Counted from the first letter of the stretch, positions 25,610 to 35,159 are shown. The stretch: 64,000 bases of DNA from Deltaproteobacteria bacterium (GCA_030018495.1 JASEFS010000012.1:32420-96419), one strand, 5' to 3'. Notes: generated from the letters alone by a model not told the origin. A program made the numbers and translations.

Positions 25610-26836
25610 TTATTGTAAATAATTTTCAATGGCGGTTTTCATCGGGACAAGATTGAAGCCGGGGGCGAACCAGCTCTCCCGATGGACAATGGTACCATCC
25701 TGGCCGATAAAATAAGCGCAATTGGGCAAGTAGCCGTAAGTGCACCAAAACGGATTGTCCATTTCATCAATAAGGACCGGCGTGGTGATGGGATGCTCCG
25801 TCCGGCCGTAATGCTGGACCAGGCTCCTGGCCTGATGCACCCGCTCCTTGAAGGTTTTCGGCTGGAAGAGGGGATGGTTGCTCCATGCTCCTTCATCACC
25901 GAGATCGGTAATGATGCTAGTCGGGTATTCCCACCATTCCTTCCAGCCTGTCACGTTGCCGCCGTCCCAAGGCCAGCTTCGCTGGTAGGGGGACCGGGAG
26001 GCGTTTGGGTGGGGATCAATGACATACACCGTGAGGACGTGAATATCGTTGCCGTAAAGAGATTTCAATTCCTCTGCGGCAGCGACCCGCTGCCGGTAGG
26101 GGTTTCAGGTGAAGGCGCCGACCACCAGAAGGACCGGCTTTTCTTTAAGAAGTTCGGAAAGAGTGAATTTCTCAAGGGGTTGCGGGGCATTGCCGACCGG
26201 GTTCAGGTTCTCGGGTTTGAACCCCCAGAGGGTGAAGTCCACCGCCTTGTCGCCCGCATTGGGGCCCAGGGCGTCGAAGTCGGGGGCTTCGGGCCGCATA
26301 AAGGCGCCGCACTTAAGTTCTGAGCCGGTCTCTTCAAAACTGACGGGGGTCTGGCAGAGAAGGAAGTTTTCGAGGTGCTCGATCGGCCTTAAAGGATTCT
26401 CATATCGGCTGGGAATCAGCAGAAATTTGGCCGATAGAAGATCCAGGTTGAATTTGTAAGAATCGGCCATGTTCAGGTTGCCGGCTCCATTGGAGACGCC
26501 CCGGCAGATGACTTCGGCCTTATTGGGGATCGTCACTTCAGGTTCCCGGCTCCAAATGAGGGCATACTCAGTGTTTGGCTCCAGGCGCTGGGCATTGAAA
26601 ACAAAATCAAAGCTGGGGCCGCTCTGCTTGTATTGCAGCTTGCCCTTGGCGCCGTCAGGCACTACTGCTCCTGAGGCGTCAATTTCGTAAAACTCCGCGA
26701 AGGCAACCTTTGATTTAGCGGCGACCTTATAACGTGAGAGAGCGAATATGGCAGAGCCCGCGGCCACGTCGGCCGGCAAGACTCCCAAAGCAAAGGCTAT
26801 GAATACGGCCAGGCAATGCGATACCAGCCTTCTCAT
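25610..26836 (-). CDS. Secreted deiodinase-like thioredoxin-fold selenoprotein (in-frame TGA = Sec244)
   Basis: Two open frames (26105-26836 and 25610-26068) lie in the same phase, separated only by the TGA at 26105-26107. Read through, they give a 408-residue protein with a signal peptide (1-26, ending VAAGS), a beta-sandwich-like region (about 30-140, with LEPNTEYALIW) and a thioredoxin-fold domain: AVDFTLWGF, then KPVLLVVGAFT-U-NPYRQR, then VLTVYVIDPHPN. This matches iodothyronine deiodinases, where Sec sits in the same T-U context after a beta-strand and is followed by V-x-Y-I-x-x-A-H-x. A bacterial SECIS hairpin follows the TGA. The ribosome site GGAG before the ATG at 26836 is good. It is likely an exported redox enzyme; substrate unknown. 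A Cys-to-stop pseudogene is the alternative, but the hairpin argues against it. Confidence 0.88.
26077..26095 (-). promoter_or_regulatory. Bacterial SECIS element
   Basis: In the mRNA, nine bases after the UGA, CGGCAGC pairs perfectly with GCUGCCG around the loop GGGUC. The GGUC in the apical loop and its distance of about 17 nt from the UGA agree with the known requirements for SelB binding in bacteria. The element lies inside the coding sequence, as expected. Confidence 0.85.
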
Positions 26837-27039
26837 TCCTTATCTCCTCTTTAAGATGGACCCTGGACAGGTTTTGGGGTACTGGAAGATTTCGGCGCCA
26901 GGGAATCCCCGTCTTCACCCTGTGCCTGTGGCAATTAGCCTGGAGGGCGGACAACCGGGTCGTTAAGGGAAGATGTTTGAACAAAGCCCTTCAGGTTATT
27001 CTGATAATTTTATGTTTGGTCATGGTATATGGAAGCATG

Positions 27040-27061
27040 AGGGGCTGATCGCTCAGCCCCT
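27040..27061 (-). terminator. Hairpin downstream of the Cys-rich protein gene
   Basis: AGGGGCTGA-TCGC-TCAGCCCCT is a perfect nine-base stem about 70 nt past the 3' end of the minus-strand gene. A second stem formed by TTCAGGC/GCCTGAG lies between. There is no T-run, so this is a weak terminator or a 3' stabiliser. Confidence 0.45.
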
Positions 27062-27129
27062 GGAATAGAGCCAGGCGAGCCTTCAGGCAACCCTGCCGCC
27101 TGAGGCCCGAGATCGGCACCCGAGTGGGT

Positions 27130-27681
27130 TCATTTGAAGACACTGAACGTAAAAACACTCGAGGCTGTCGGGGCAGACGCAGGCGCAGCCATGTCCCCGC
27201 CGTCTTTGTCGCCGTCGTCACAAGAAGGCCATCCCCCGAAACGCCCTTCATTAAAATCGGAGAAAAAGGTGGTCCAATAACTTGTGACCTTGGGGGGTGC
27301 ATAGCCATAGAGGCCGCCCTTGTCCTCAATAAGGAAATCAACATTTCTTAGAGCGGTCTCAAGCCAGCACACTTGCTTACCGCATGCCGCATAATTAAGC
27401 TTGGCCGCGATGAACTGGTGCAGCAGTGAAATCAGGCCGTTGCCCTTGACCGGCTTTTTCAATATGTTGATCAAGTCTTCTTTGGAATAGGAAACGAAGC
27501 CGATTTCAAGGCTGTCAACAGGCCACTCCTCGGGGTGATTTTTCCAAAAGCCCTGGGTTAAAACGCAGCAGACTTCGCACTCACAGCATTCGCAACCCTC
27601 AGCATAAGTAAATGCGGCCGGTACAAGAACAACAGCGAGCATTACGAGTAAAGCAATCCACATGGTTTTTCTGGCATTCAT
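27130..27681 (-). CDS. Secreted Cys-rich protein with TQGFWKNHP motif
   Basis: A 183-residue exported protein of unknown function. A signal peptide spans residues 1-28 (hydrophobic WIALLVMLAVVLVPAAF). Right after cleavage comes a Cys cluster, CECCECEVCC, that could bind metal or form disulfides, then TQGFWKNHPEEWP, a motif I know from various secreted bacterial proteins of unknown role. Two more Cys pairs follow (CGKQVC and PSC), and the C-terminus is Ala/Ser-rich and low in complexity. The ATG at 27681 has AAGGAG eight bases upstream; a TTG two codons earlier is unlikely. It lies upstream of the selenoprotein on the same strand, about 290 bp away, so co-expression is possible but not shown. 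Confidence 0.75.
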   Translation of the reverse strand: MNARKTMWIALLVMLAVVLVPAAFTYAEGCECCECEVCCVLTQGFWKNHPEEWPVDSLEIGFVSYSKEDLINILKKPVKGNGLISLLHQFIAAKLNYAACGKQVCWLETALRNVDFLIEDKGGLYGYAPPKVTSYWTTFFSDFNEGRFGGWPSCDDGDKDGGDMAAPASAPTASSVFTFSVFK

Positions 27682-28253
27682 GGTCAAGTCTCCTTTCTCG
27701 CGTGATTAATCGCATGATCCGACTGCAAACCACAACTTAGCATAAACTTTCCTCTCTGCATGTGTTACGGACTCCACCTCCCTTCTTTTAAGCCGTCAAG
27801 TGTTTGGATAGAACATTGTTAAAGCAAAAATTATTATTCAATTTGAGGGAATTACACGATCTAGATTGTTGTTATTTTTTTAATTATTTTCAATAGAGAC
27901 AAATAATCTAATTTACTAGTTATTTGTAAGTCTTTATGCTCAAATCGATTGAGTATTTTTCTCTATTCCCAAACTTGCTATCAGGAGTTTATATTTGTTA
28001 AAAATTTCAAAATGTTTTATACAAGGTATGATATGTGACAGGCAGCGGCCTTCGAACTGCTTAACTGTCAGTTTTGCTCGGCTGCCCTCCCGCAGTCACA
28101 GGTCCGCAACAAAAATATTGCACTGTTAACCAAAACCAGGAACGTTGGACGCGTTAAGCCGGTCCTCAGTCTTGCTGCTGATTACCTGAGTAAGGATGAC
28201 TTTTGATTCTTGGCAGACTGAACAACCGGAAAAAGGAACCGAGTCGGCAACCG
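27682..28253. other. AT-rich divergent intergenic region
   Basis: About 570 bp between the leftward Cys-rich gene and the rightward phosphomannomutase gene. It should carry both promoters. The only strong structure is the nested hairpin at 28035-28099. No ORF is credible. Confidence 0.5.
28035..28099. promoter_or_regulatory. Nested inverted repeats, possible leader structure
   Basis: GTGAC (28035-28039) pairs with GTCAC (28095-28099). Inside it GGCAGC pairs with GCTGCC, and inside that AACTG pairs with CAGTT. Three nested stems make a long imperfect hairpin about 155 nt before the phosphomannomutase start. It could be a leader RNA fold or an operator. Confidence 0.3.
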
Positions 28254-29618
28254 ATGAATCCGTTGATATTTCGTGAGTACGATGTAAGGGCCCGGGTGGA
28301 TGTGGATCTGGATAGTGAGGGGGTCTTTAAGTTGGGGCGGGCCCTGGGGACGTATTACCAAAAACAAGGGAAACGCCGGATTGTGGTGGGGCGTGATTGT
28401 CGGAAGAGTTCTCCGGAATGGCGGGACCGGCTGGTGGAGGCCCTGGCGGCCAGCGGCTGCCAGGTGCTGGATGTGGGAATATGTCCCACCCCGGTGCTTT
28501 ACTTTGCCATACGCCACCTGAAGGCGGATGGGGGGGTGATTGTCACCGCCAGCCACAATCCGCCGGAATTCAACGGTTTTAAGATTTGTTGCGGGTATCA
28601 GACGATTTTCGGCGATGCCATCCAGGAACTCTACCGCCTGGCCCTGCAAGGCGACTTCGTCGCGGGCCCGGGGGAGGTAAAGGCATACAGGATTATCCCC
28701 ACTTATAATGATTATCTGGTAAAAAATTTAAACATTTCCAAATCGGTGCGGCTGGCCATGGATGCGGGGCACGGCACCGCAGGGCCGGTGGCCTTGGCGT
28801 TATTCCGCCGGCTGGGCTGTGAGGTCTGGCCGCTTTATTGTGAAATGGACGGCGCGTTTCCGGCCCACCAGCCGGACCCTACCATTGAAGCCAATCTGGT
28901 GGATTTGCAGAAGCTGGTGCGCGACCGCCGCCTGGATCTGGGCGTGGCCTATGATGGAGACGGGGACCGCTTGGGGGTGATCGGACCGGAGGGAGAAATT
29001 ATTTGGGGGGATCAGCTCATGGTGCTGTTTGCCCGAGCCATCCTGAGGCAGCACCCAGGCGCCACCATTATCGGCGAGGTCAAATGCTCTCAGCGGCTGT
29101 ATGACGATATCGCGGCACACGGGGGGCGGCCCCTGATGTGGAAAACCGGGCACTCCCTGATCAAACAAAAGATGCTGGAGGAAAAGGCGCTGCTGGCGGG
29201 GGAAATGAGCGGCCACATTTTTTTTGCGGACCGCTACTTCGGGTTTGACGACGCCATTTACGCCACCGGCCGGCTATTGGAGATTGTCGCCGAGACAGGC
29301 AAGCCGTTGGGGGAGCTGCTGACAGACTTGCCGCCTGCGGTGGTGACTCCCGAAATTAGGGTGGACTGTCCGGACGAAGTGAAATTTCAGGTGGTTGAGC
29401 GAGTAAAGGCCAGGCTGGCCGGCAGGTTCCCCATGGTGGACATCGACGGCGTCCGCCTGCAGCACCCTCACGGCTGGGGCTTGGTGCGTGCTTCCAACAC
29501 CCAGCCTGCACTGGTCCTGCGTTTCGAAGCGGAAACCAAGGAGCACCTGGAAGAGATCAGGAGCTTGCTGGAAGGATATATCAGAGAAGAGCTAAGCCAG
29601 CTAGGGGGTAAGCTATGA
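28254..29618 (+). CDS. manB: Phosphomannomutase/phosphoglucomutase
   Basis: A 454-residue cytoplasmic enzyme converting mannose-6-phosphate to mannose-1-phosphate (and probably the glucose isomers). All family landmarks are present: the start IFREYDVRARV, the phosphoserine loop VTASHNPPEFNGFK (Ser100), the metal loop DGDGDRLG, the sugar-binding GEMSGHIFF, and the phosphate-binding end RASNTQPALVLRFEA. It is coupled to manC by a four-base overlap, so the pair supplies GDP-mannose for the polysaccharide. A TTG start at 28203 with AAGGA upstream would add 17 residues; the ATG at 28254 fits the family better. Confidence 0.92.
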   Translation: MNPLIFREYDVRARVDVDLDSEGVFKLGRALGTYYQKQGKRRIVVGRDCRKSSPEWRDRLVEALAASGCQVLDVGICPTPVLYFAIRHLKADGGVIVTASHNPPEFNGFKICCGYQTIFGDAIQELYRLALQGDFVAGPGEVKAYRIIPTYNDYLVKNLNISKSVRLAMDAGHGTAGPVALALFRRLGCEVWPLYCEMDGAFPAHQPDPTIEANLVDLQKLVRDRRLDLGVAYDGDGDRLGVIGPEGEIIWGDQLMVLFARAILRQHPGATIIGEVKCSQRLYDDIAAHGGRPLMWKTGHSLIKQKMLEEKALLAGEMSGHIFFADRYFGFDDAIYATGRLLEIVAETGKPLGELLTDLPPAVVTPEIRVDCPDEVKFQVVERVKARLAGRFPMVDIDGVRLQHPHGWGLVRASNTQPALVLRFEAETKEHLEEIRSLLEGYIREELSQLGGKL

Positions 29619-31054
29619 GTATGGCAGCCGAGCCGCTTTTTGGGGTGATATTGGCAGGGGGTTCCGGTACCCGCTTCTGGCCGCTGAGCCGTTCTCAGTA
29701 TCCCAAACAGGTGTTGCGTCTCCTGGGCTCGGATTCCCTGCTCCAGAGCACCGTCGCCCGCCTGCTGCCGCGCATTCCCTTGGAGCGCCTGGCGGTGGTG
29801 ACCAATGCCGCGCAGGCGGACGTTATCAGGCTGGAGCTGCACCGGCGCAACTGGCACGGAATGAATTTATGGCTGGAGCCCGAGGGCCGCAATACCGCAC
29901 CCGCCGTGGCCCTGGCCGCGGCCCGGCTGGGGCCGGAAGCCGGGAAGCAAGTTATGGCCGTGTTTCCCGCGGACCACTACATCAAAGATCAGACCAGGTT
30001 CCTGGAGGCCTTGGAGAAAGGGACGGAGCTGGCGCGGGCCGGCCACCTGGTGACCTTCGGCATCACTCCCACCCGGCCCGATACCGGCTATGGCTACATT
30101 CAGATAGGGGAGGCCCTGGACTCCCGAAGAAGCGGCTTTCAGGCCCGCAGGTTTATTGAAAAGCCGGACCTGGAGCGGGCCAAAAGCTTTATGGCTGCGG
30201 GAGGCTATTACTGGAACAGCGGCATTTTCCTCTTCCGCCGGGACCTGCTGCTGGAGGCCATAGGCAAGTATTTGCCGGAGTTGTACGCCGCGGTGCCGAT
30301 GCTCCAGGAGGCCGACCCGGAGGGCCTGGCTGATATATATCAGCGCCTGCCCAATATTTCCCTGGACCACGGCATCATGGAAAAGGCCGACAATGTCGCG
30401 GTGGTGCCGGTGGATATGGGCTGGAGCGATGTAGGCACCTGGGCGGCGCTCTACGACCTGTTTCCCAAGGACGAGCGGGGCAATATTCTCATGGGCCGGG
30501 CCCTGGACCTGGAGAGCAAAAACTCCCTGGTCTTTTCCCAGAACCGCCTGGTGGCTACCATCGGGCTGGAAGACGCCATCGTGGTGGATACGGCCGACGC
30601 CTCTTTGGTGTGCCACCGGAACCGGGCCCAGGAAGTCCGGGAGCTGGTGGCCGAACTGAAGCGCCGGGAAATGGTGGAATCGGTGCTGCATCCCACGGTG
30701 GAGCGCCCCTGGGGCCGGTATACGGTGATCGACGGCGCGCCCAATTACCAGGTGAAGCAGTTGGAAGTGGACCCGGGGCAGCGGTTGAGCCTGCAATACC
30801 ACAATCACCGGGCCGAGCACTGGGTGGTGGTGCAGGGCGTGGCCCGGGTCACCATCGGCAGGGAGACCAAGGATGTCGCCACCAACGAAAGCATATTTGT
30901 GCCTTTAAAAACTCCTCACCGCCTGGAGAACCCAGGGCAGGAGCCGCTGCGCATCATCGAAGTGCAAACGGGCGCCTATCTGGGGGAAGATGATATTGTG
31001 CGCCTGGCGGATGATTTTTGGCGGGCCGAGGGAGCTGATAAGTCGGCGGAATGA
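29615..31054 (+). CDS. manC: Mannose-1-phosphate guanylyltransferase / mannose-6-phosphate isomerase
   Basis: A 479-residue bifunctional enzyme making GDP-mannose. The N-terminal nucleotidyltransferase has LAGGSGTRFWPLSRSQYPKQ and the FIEKPDLERA motif. The C-terminal cupin (about 350-470) is a type II mannose-6-phosphate isomerase with LSLQYHNHRAEHWVVVQG. It therefore covers the first and last steps around the mutase encoded just upstream. ATG 29615 overlaps the mutase stop, with AGGGGG as ribosome site. Confidence 0.95.
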   Translation: MSMAAEPLFGVILAGGSGTRFWPLSRSQYPKQVLRLLGSDSLLQSTVARLLPRIPLERLAVVTNAAQADVIRLELHRRNWHGMNLWLEPEGRNTAPAVALAAARLGPEAGKQVMAVFPADHYIKDQTRFLEALEKGTELARAGHLVTFGITPTRPDTGYGYIQIGEALDSRRSGFQARRFIEKPDLERAKSFMAAGGYYWNSGIFLFRRDLLLEAIGKYLPELYAAVPMLQEADPEGLADIYQRLPNISLDHGIMEKADNVAVVPVDMGWSDVGTWAALYDLFPKDERGNILMGRALDLESKNSLVFSQNRLVATIGLEDAIVVDTADASLVCHRNRAQEVRELVAELKRREMVESVLHPTVERPWGRYTVIDGAPNYQVKQLEVDPGQRLSLQYHNHRAEHWVVVQGVARVTIGRETKDVATNESIFVPLKTPHRLENPGQEPLRIIEVQTGAYLGEDDIVRLADDFWRAEGADKSAE

Positions 31055-31629
31055 CTATGGTTCGCCGCGGGAGAGCAAATAGGACTCTTTCGAGAAATTT
31101 CTTGTTGAAAGAGAAAATCAAAGAAATTTACCTGCAATGCCGCAGGCCGGATTTGCGGCTGGTTCGGCTCATATAGCGCAAAAATTTTTTGGCAAGGTTT
31201 TTGTTAAGGATTTAATTTTCCAGCGCCTTATTTTGCCCCAGGGATAGGTCCGGGTTCATGCCAGGATTTTTCAGGGGGAGGTTTCGGGGAAGAGCAGGCC
31301 CTGAGTTGCTTTTCATTTCATTTTTAAACATAAGATTTAATTGCTTTGCCTCCGGAGGCTTTACTTTTTTTTCTGTTAACTCTTTGAGGGAGCTGACATT
31401 CTTAACATAAAACAACTTCAATTAAAAAATAAATGGAATAACCTCAGAAAGAATGTTAATAATCCTCAACAAAACATTCATTTTGTTAAACAGACAAAGA
31501 GGAAATCATAACCCATAAAAATATATAGGTTGCTGATTTCATTAAAATATTGGTTATGGCATAGTATTTGATGTAGCAATCAATCACCGGGGGAAAAGTT
31601 AATTTTAGAGGTGTCAGGAGGGAGGGGGT
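31055..31629. other. Intergenic region after manC
   Basis: About 575 bp without a credible gene. It contains a terminator-like palindrome (31348-31373) and AT-rich DNA upstream of the small gene at 31630. A sequence TGGCAT-N5-TTGAT near 31556-31571 loosely resembles a sigma-54 promoter but departs at the -12 GC, so it is not claimed. Confidence 0.45.
31348..31373 (+). terminator. Probable terminator after manC
   Basis: The palindrome GCCTCCGGAGGC is followed by TTTACTTTTTTTT. It is a short stem with a T-run, about 295 nt past the manC stop. Confidence 0.6.
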
Positions 31630-31920
31630 TTGAATCAGCGCAACGGCATCGGCAGTTCACTTCCGGGGGCAAATTACACCACCATCGGGCCTGCGAACCA
31701 CAAAAGCGAGGTCTCCAGGGAAATTCAAGCGGCTTTAAAAGATTTTCTCATCCGTCATCCAGAAATGGCGGCTGACCCCCGCAAAATGGAGGTCTTGCAG
31801 TATTGTTTCAAGCATTACGTCAATTTTGATCCCGACCTGCGGGACCTGTCCATTACGGAAAAACTGGAGCGGGCCAACCAGATGGCGGTGGATTTTATGG
31901 GGTCCATGCTCAAGTTTTAA
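31630..31920 (+). CDS. Small protein of unknown function
   Basis: A 96-residue soluble protein I do not recognise. The first 25 residues are Gly/Asn-rich and probably disordered. The rest looks helical (about 27-95: VSREIQAALKDFLIRHPEM, then KLERANQMAVDFMGSML), with no membrane segment and a single Cys. It starts with TTG behind a very purine-rich ribosome site (GGAGGGAGGGGG), which supports genuine translation. It has its own AT-rich upstream region and no obvious operon partner. Confidence 0.6.
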   Translation: MNQRNGIGSSLPGANYTTIGPANHKSEVSREIQAALKDFLIRHPEMAADPRKMEVLQYCFKHYVNFDPDLRDLSITEKLERANQMAVDFMGSMLKF

Positions 31921-32105
31921 AGAAAGCTTTTCCAGCAACTGATTTTTTCGTTGTCCAACCTGCTGAACAGTCGCAACTAAGAAGTCTTACGCGGCCGTCA
32001 GCCAGGTGAAAGTCTTTCCCGCCAGTTTCCCTGAATGCTCACGCACGGACGCAGAAGTCCGTCCGTTTTAAATTTGCGATTGTTTCTGCGGGCCGGCGAT
32101 AAGAT

Positions 32106-33575
32106 CTATCTCCGGCGGGCGCCGCCGAACAAGGTTCCCAGAATACCCCGCATCAAAGAGCGCCCTAGCTGAGAGGCCGCCGAGCGGGCCGCGCTCTTGC
32201 CCATAGCCAAAACCAGGTCAGCGGTTTGATCCCTGGGGGCGGAGGCTTGGCGCCGCCGGCTCTCTTCTTCGGCGGCTGCGGCTGCCAGCGCTTCCGTTTT
32301 GGCTTTGAGGATTTCGTACGCGGATTCCCGGTCTACCAGGCGTTCGTAGTGGCCGGACAGGATAGACTGACGGATTACCTGGGCCCGTTCTTCCGGCAGG
32401 AGGGGCTTGAGCTGGCTGTGGGGCGGCATGATGAGGGCGCGCTCCACCACCGTGGGGGAGCCTTTGGCGTCCAGGACGGAAACCAGGGCCTCACCCACCC
32501 CCAGTTCGGTAATTACCCGAACCGTATCCAGCTTGGGGTTGGGCCGGAAGGTCTCGGCCGCGGCGCGCACAGCCTTCTGGTCCTTGGGGGTGAAGGCCCG
32601 CAGGGCGTGCTGCACCCGATTGCCCAACTGCCCCAGGACGGTATCCGGCAAATCCAGGGGGCTCTGAGTGACGAAGTAAACCCCTACGCCTTTGGAGCGG
32701 ATAAGGCGCACCACTTGTTCAATCTTGTCCACCAGGGACTTGGGCGCATCCTCAAAAAGGAGGTGGGCTTCATCGAAAAAGAAAACCAGCGTGGGTTTGG
32801 GTGGATCGCCTATTTCGGGGAGCTCCTCGAAGAGCTCGGACAGGAGCCAAAGGAGCAGGGTGGCGTAGACTTTGGGGGACGACATGAGCCGGTCGGCGGC
32901 CAGAATATTGATGACGCCCTGCCCGCTCATGTCGGTCTGAATCAGGTCGGCCAGATTCAGGGCCGGCTCGCCGAAGAGGCGGTCGGCGCCCTGCTGCTCC
33001 AGGGCCAGGAGGTTGCGCTGGATGGCCCCGATGCTGGCGGCGGAGATATTGCCGTAGCCGGTCCTGAATTCCGCGGCATGGTCGCCCACGTATTGAACCA
33101 TGGACCGCAGATCCTTCATGTCCAGGAGAAGCAGGCCGTTGTCATCGGCGATTTTAAAGACCAGGGTCAGGACGCCGGCCTGGGTTTCGTTAAGATTCAG
33201 GAGGCGGCTCAGCAGCAGAGGCCCCATTTCCGAGACGGTGGTACGCACCGGGTGGCCCTGGACGCCCTCCACGTCCCAAAAGGTCACGGGGCAACCCTGG
33301 AGGCTGAAATCCTCAAGGCCCAGGTGCTTGATCCGCTCAACCACTTTGGGGTTGTCGCCTCCCGGCCGGCACAGACCGGACAGGTCGCCCTTGATATCAG
33401 CCATGAACACAGGCACGCCCAAACGGCTGAAATTTTCGGCTAACACCCGCAAAGTCACGGTTTTGCCGGTGCCTGTGGCCCCGGTGATAAGGCCGTGGCG
33501 GTTGGCCATCGCGGGGAGAATGGCAATATCATGCTCACTTTTGGCAATGAGGATGGGACTTAAGCTGTCGGCCAT
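32106..33575 (-). CDS. HerA-like ATPase (DUF853 family)
   Basis: A 489-residue P-loop ATPase of the HerA/FtsK superfamily. Walker A is GATGTGKT near residues 32-39; a Walker B-like [14 protein letters not shown] lies near the middle. The opening [20 protein letters not shown] and the phrase [12 protein letters not shown] are typical of the DUF853 (helicase HerA C-terminal) family. Its cellular role is not established. The C-terminus is Ala-rich then basic ([10 protein letters not shown]), suggesting nucleic-acid contact. ATG 33575 has AGGAGG with a four-base spacer. It stands alone on the minus strand. Confidence 0.9.
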   Translation of the reverse strand: MADSLSPILIAKSEHDIAILPAMANRHGLITGATGTGKTVTLRVLAENFSRLGVPVFMADIKGDLSGLCRPGGDNPKVVERIKHLGLEDFSLQGCPVTFWDVEGVQGHPVRTTVSEMGPLLLSRLLNLNETQAGVLTLVFKIADDNGLLLLDMKDLRSMVQYVGDHAAEFRTGYGNISAASIGAIQRNLLALEQQGADRLFGEPALNLADLIQTDMSGQGVINILAADRLMSSPKVYATLLLWLLSELFEELPEIGDPPKPTLVFFFDEAHLLFEDAPKSLVDKIEQVVRLIRSKGVGVYFVTQSPLDLPDTVLGQLGNRVQHALRAFTPKDQKAVRAAAETFRPNPKLDTVRVITELGVGEALVSVLDAKGSPTVVERALIMPPHSQLKPLLPEERAQVIRQSILSGHYERLVDRESAYEILKAKTEALAAAAAEEESRRRQASAPRDQTADLVLAMGKSAARSAASQLGRSLMRGILGTLFGGARRR

Positions 33576-33813
33576 TTTTCCTCCTACTGAGAGAAACGTG
33601 TTACCTCTAGTTAAAAGTGCGGCCCAGCATTACACTTAATAATACATCATAATAAAAGATTTTCCGTTAAGGACAGAATTTTTCGTGGCCCGCTGATTTT
33701 CGCCAAAAAGTCCGTAATCAGCAGGGGCGGCAACGGTGGGCAGGCTGCCCGGGGAAATAAAAACCTGGCAGGCGTAAGGTTTCTCTGGTAGAACGAGGCA
33801 GGACCGGCCCGGG

Positions 33814-34290
33814 ATGGAAAAAGAAATACTGCAAGGCGATGGCGATTATCGCCGGAAATTTATCGTAAAAACAGCGATTCTTTACACCGTCGCCCTGGCC
33901 GCAGGCTGCCTGCTCATTTTTTGGGGGCGCCCCTGGCTGAGAAGCTACCTGGACGGACTGGAACCCAGGGCCGCCCTGAACTTCCTCACTTGGTCCCTGA
34001 CTATCATTTTTCTCAGCATCCTGCCCGTCTGCGCTTTTTTCTTCCGGTTCGGGCAAAAGATTGTGCGGGCCCAGCGTTTCCCGCTGCCCGGAACCAAGGT
34101 CATCCGGGATACGGAGGTTCTAAGGGGCGATAGGGCCGTGGCCCGAGGACGGCTGTTTATCGGCATTGCTCTGGTCGTCGCCGCCCTGGCCCTGGTATCC
34201 GCGGTTTTCTTCCCGTATTGGCTGAACAGGCTGGCGGCTTCACAGCCGAGATTCCAAAAAACCACCCCCGGCCATGGTCTGCTGGTTTAG
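33814..34290 (+). CDS. Small integral membrane protein
   Basis: A 158-residue protein of unknown function with three likely membrane helices (about 20-38, 55-75, 112-135). A conserved-looking polar stretch PLPGTKVIRDTEVLRGDRA between helices 2 and 3 is probably cytoplasmic. I recognise no domain. The ribosome site is poor. It stands alone between the HerA gene and a repeat-bearing intergenic region. Confidence 0.6.
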   Translation: MEKEILQGDGDYRRKFIVKTAILYTVALAAGCLLIFWGRPWLRSYLDGLEPRAALNFLTWSLTIIFLSILPVCAFFFRFGQKIVRAQRFPLPGTKVIRDTEVLRGDRAVARGRLFIGIALVVAALALVSAVFFPYWLNRLAASQPRFQKTTPGHGLLV

Positions 34291-34721
34291 CCGGGGCGGC
34301 ATTTTGAAAGTCCGGCCGATTCAATAGGGCAGGTTAGTTGCCTGAGCCATCTTTGGCGACCTCTATCTGGTCATAGCTATTTATGATTCCTTATCATAAC
34401 AACTGCAGCTGAAACCTTTAGGTTGCATTTATGAACACGCACTTAAAGCACGGGGAGGCAAGCCTGCGGCTACAGCGAAGGTATCACCTTCACCTGTAGG
34501 AGCGCAATTCATTGCGCCCCAATTCTTCACGCAAGCTATTAAGGGCGTGATGAATCACGCCCCTACACTGCCTTCAAAAGCGACAACGGCTTAATCCATG
34601 CACGCGTTTTCGTGAACAATAAGCCTGATGGCGCCCCTTAGGCGGCTGGGAGTTCCGGTGTTGTTGCGGCCGACGCCCCAGCGCAACCTTTTTCAAGTTA
34701 ACAACCTGAGGGGTTAACCTG
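34291..34721. other. Intergenic region with a dispersed palindromic repeat
   Basis: No gene. It contains the GTAGGAGCGC/GCGCC-type repeat (34497-34568) and, next to the 3' end of the leftward gene, a GTTAAC inverted pair that may help termination. Confidence 0.5.
34497..34568. repeat. Dispersed two-palindrome repeat, copy 1
   Basis: GGAGCGCAATTCATTGCGCC is one palindromic arm; about 25 nt on, GGGCGTGATGAATCACGCCC is the second, with GTAG/CTAC ends that also pair. The same architecture recurs at 61786-61843 with different arm sequences. It resembles REP/MITE-like intergenic repeats. Confidence 0.7.
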
Positions 34722-35159
34722 CTAGGCCAACTGGCGAGCCTCTTCTTCGGAGAGCTCCAGTTTGGCTTTGGCGAGCTTGCGGTGCAGAGCCTCAACTTTG
34801 GCCAGGTTTTTGGCCTTCAGGGCCTTGAGGATATCGCCCTCGATCTCCGCCACTTCCAGGCGCTTGTAGTAATCCATGGTTTCATAGAGGTGGGCCAGGA
34901 CGATTTTGCCGGTGAGGATGGGATGGTTGTTGGTGACGTTGGCGTCGGCGAATTGAGTGCCGTGCTCCAGCTCCACTTCCAGGCCGACGCGAAAGTCCTC
35001 CAGGGGAATGTCCATATCCGCGGGTTTGACGATGCGAAGGATTTTTTCAGCTTCATCCGCCGACACCTCGGGTTCCTTAAGCTCCGACCAGTCTTTCAGA
35101 CCAAGTTCCCGGCAGATGCGCTTCACTTCATCTTTGGAGATGTATTCGGGAAGCTGCAT
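34722..35159 (-). CDS. DUF5661-like protein
   Basis: A 145-residue soluble protein. The middle segment (FRVGLEVELEHGTQF, then ANVTNNHPILTGKIVLAHL) resembles the DUF5661 family, where the His/Glu-rich core is conserved and the function is unknown. The C-terminal 40 residues form a charged helix with coiled-coil character. AAAGGAG lies five bases before the ATG at 35159. It stands alone, following a short gap after the convergently placed repeat region. Confidence 0.72.
   Translation of the reverse strand: MQLPEYISKDEVKRICRELGLKDWSELKEPEVSADEAEKILRIVKPADMDIPLEDFRVGLEVELEHGTQFADANVTNNHPILTGKIVLAHLYETMDYYKRLEVAEIEGDILKALKAKNLAKVEALHRKLAKAKLELSEEEARQLA

Noticed and set aside
25610..26836. The split frame could be a pseudogene broken by a nonsense mutation.
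   Set aside because: The TGA falls exactly at the deiodinase Sec position and is followed by a perfect hairpin with GGUC loop; the rest of both frames is intact.
31556..31571. Possible sigma-54 promoter before the small gene at 31630.
   Set aside because: The -24 GG is present but the -12 GC reads GA; too weak to claim.
32226..33443. 405-codon open frame antisense to the HerA-like gene.
   Set aside because: Shadow frame; the minus-strand protein has a P-loop and full family match.
34574..34795. 73-codon minus-strand frame at the end of the DUF5661-like gene.
   Set aside because: Overlaps the real gene out of frame and extends into repeat-bearing spacer without a ribosome site.
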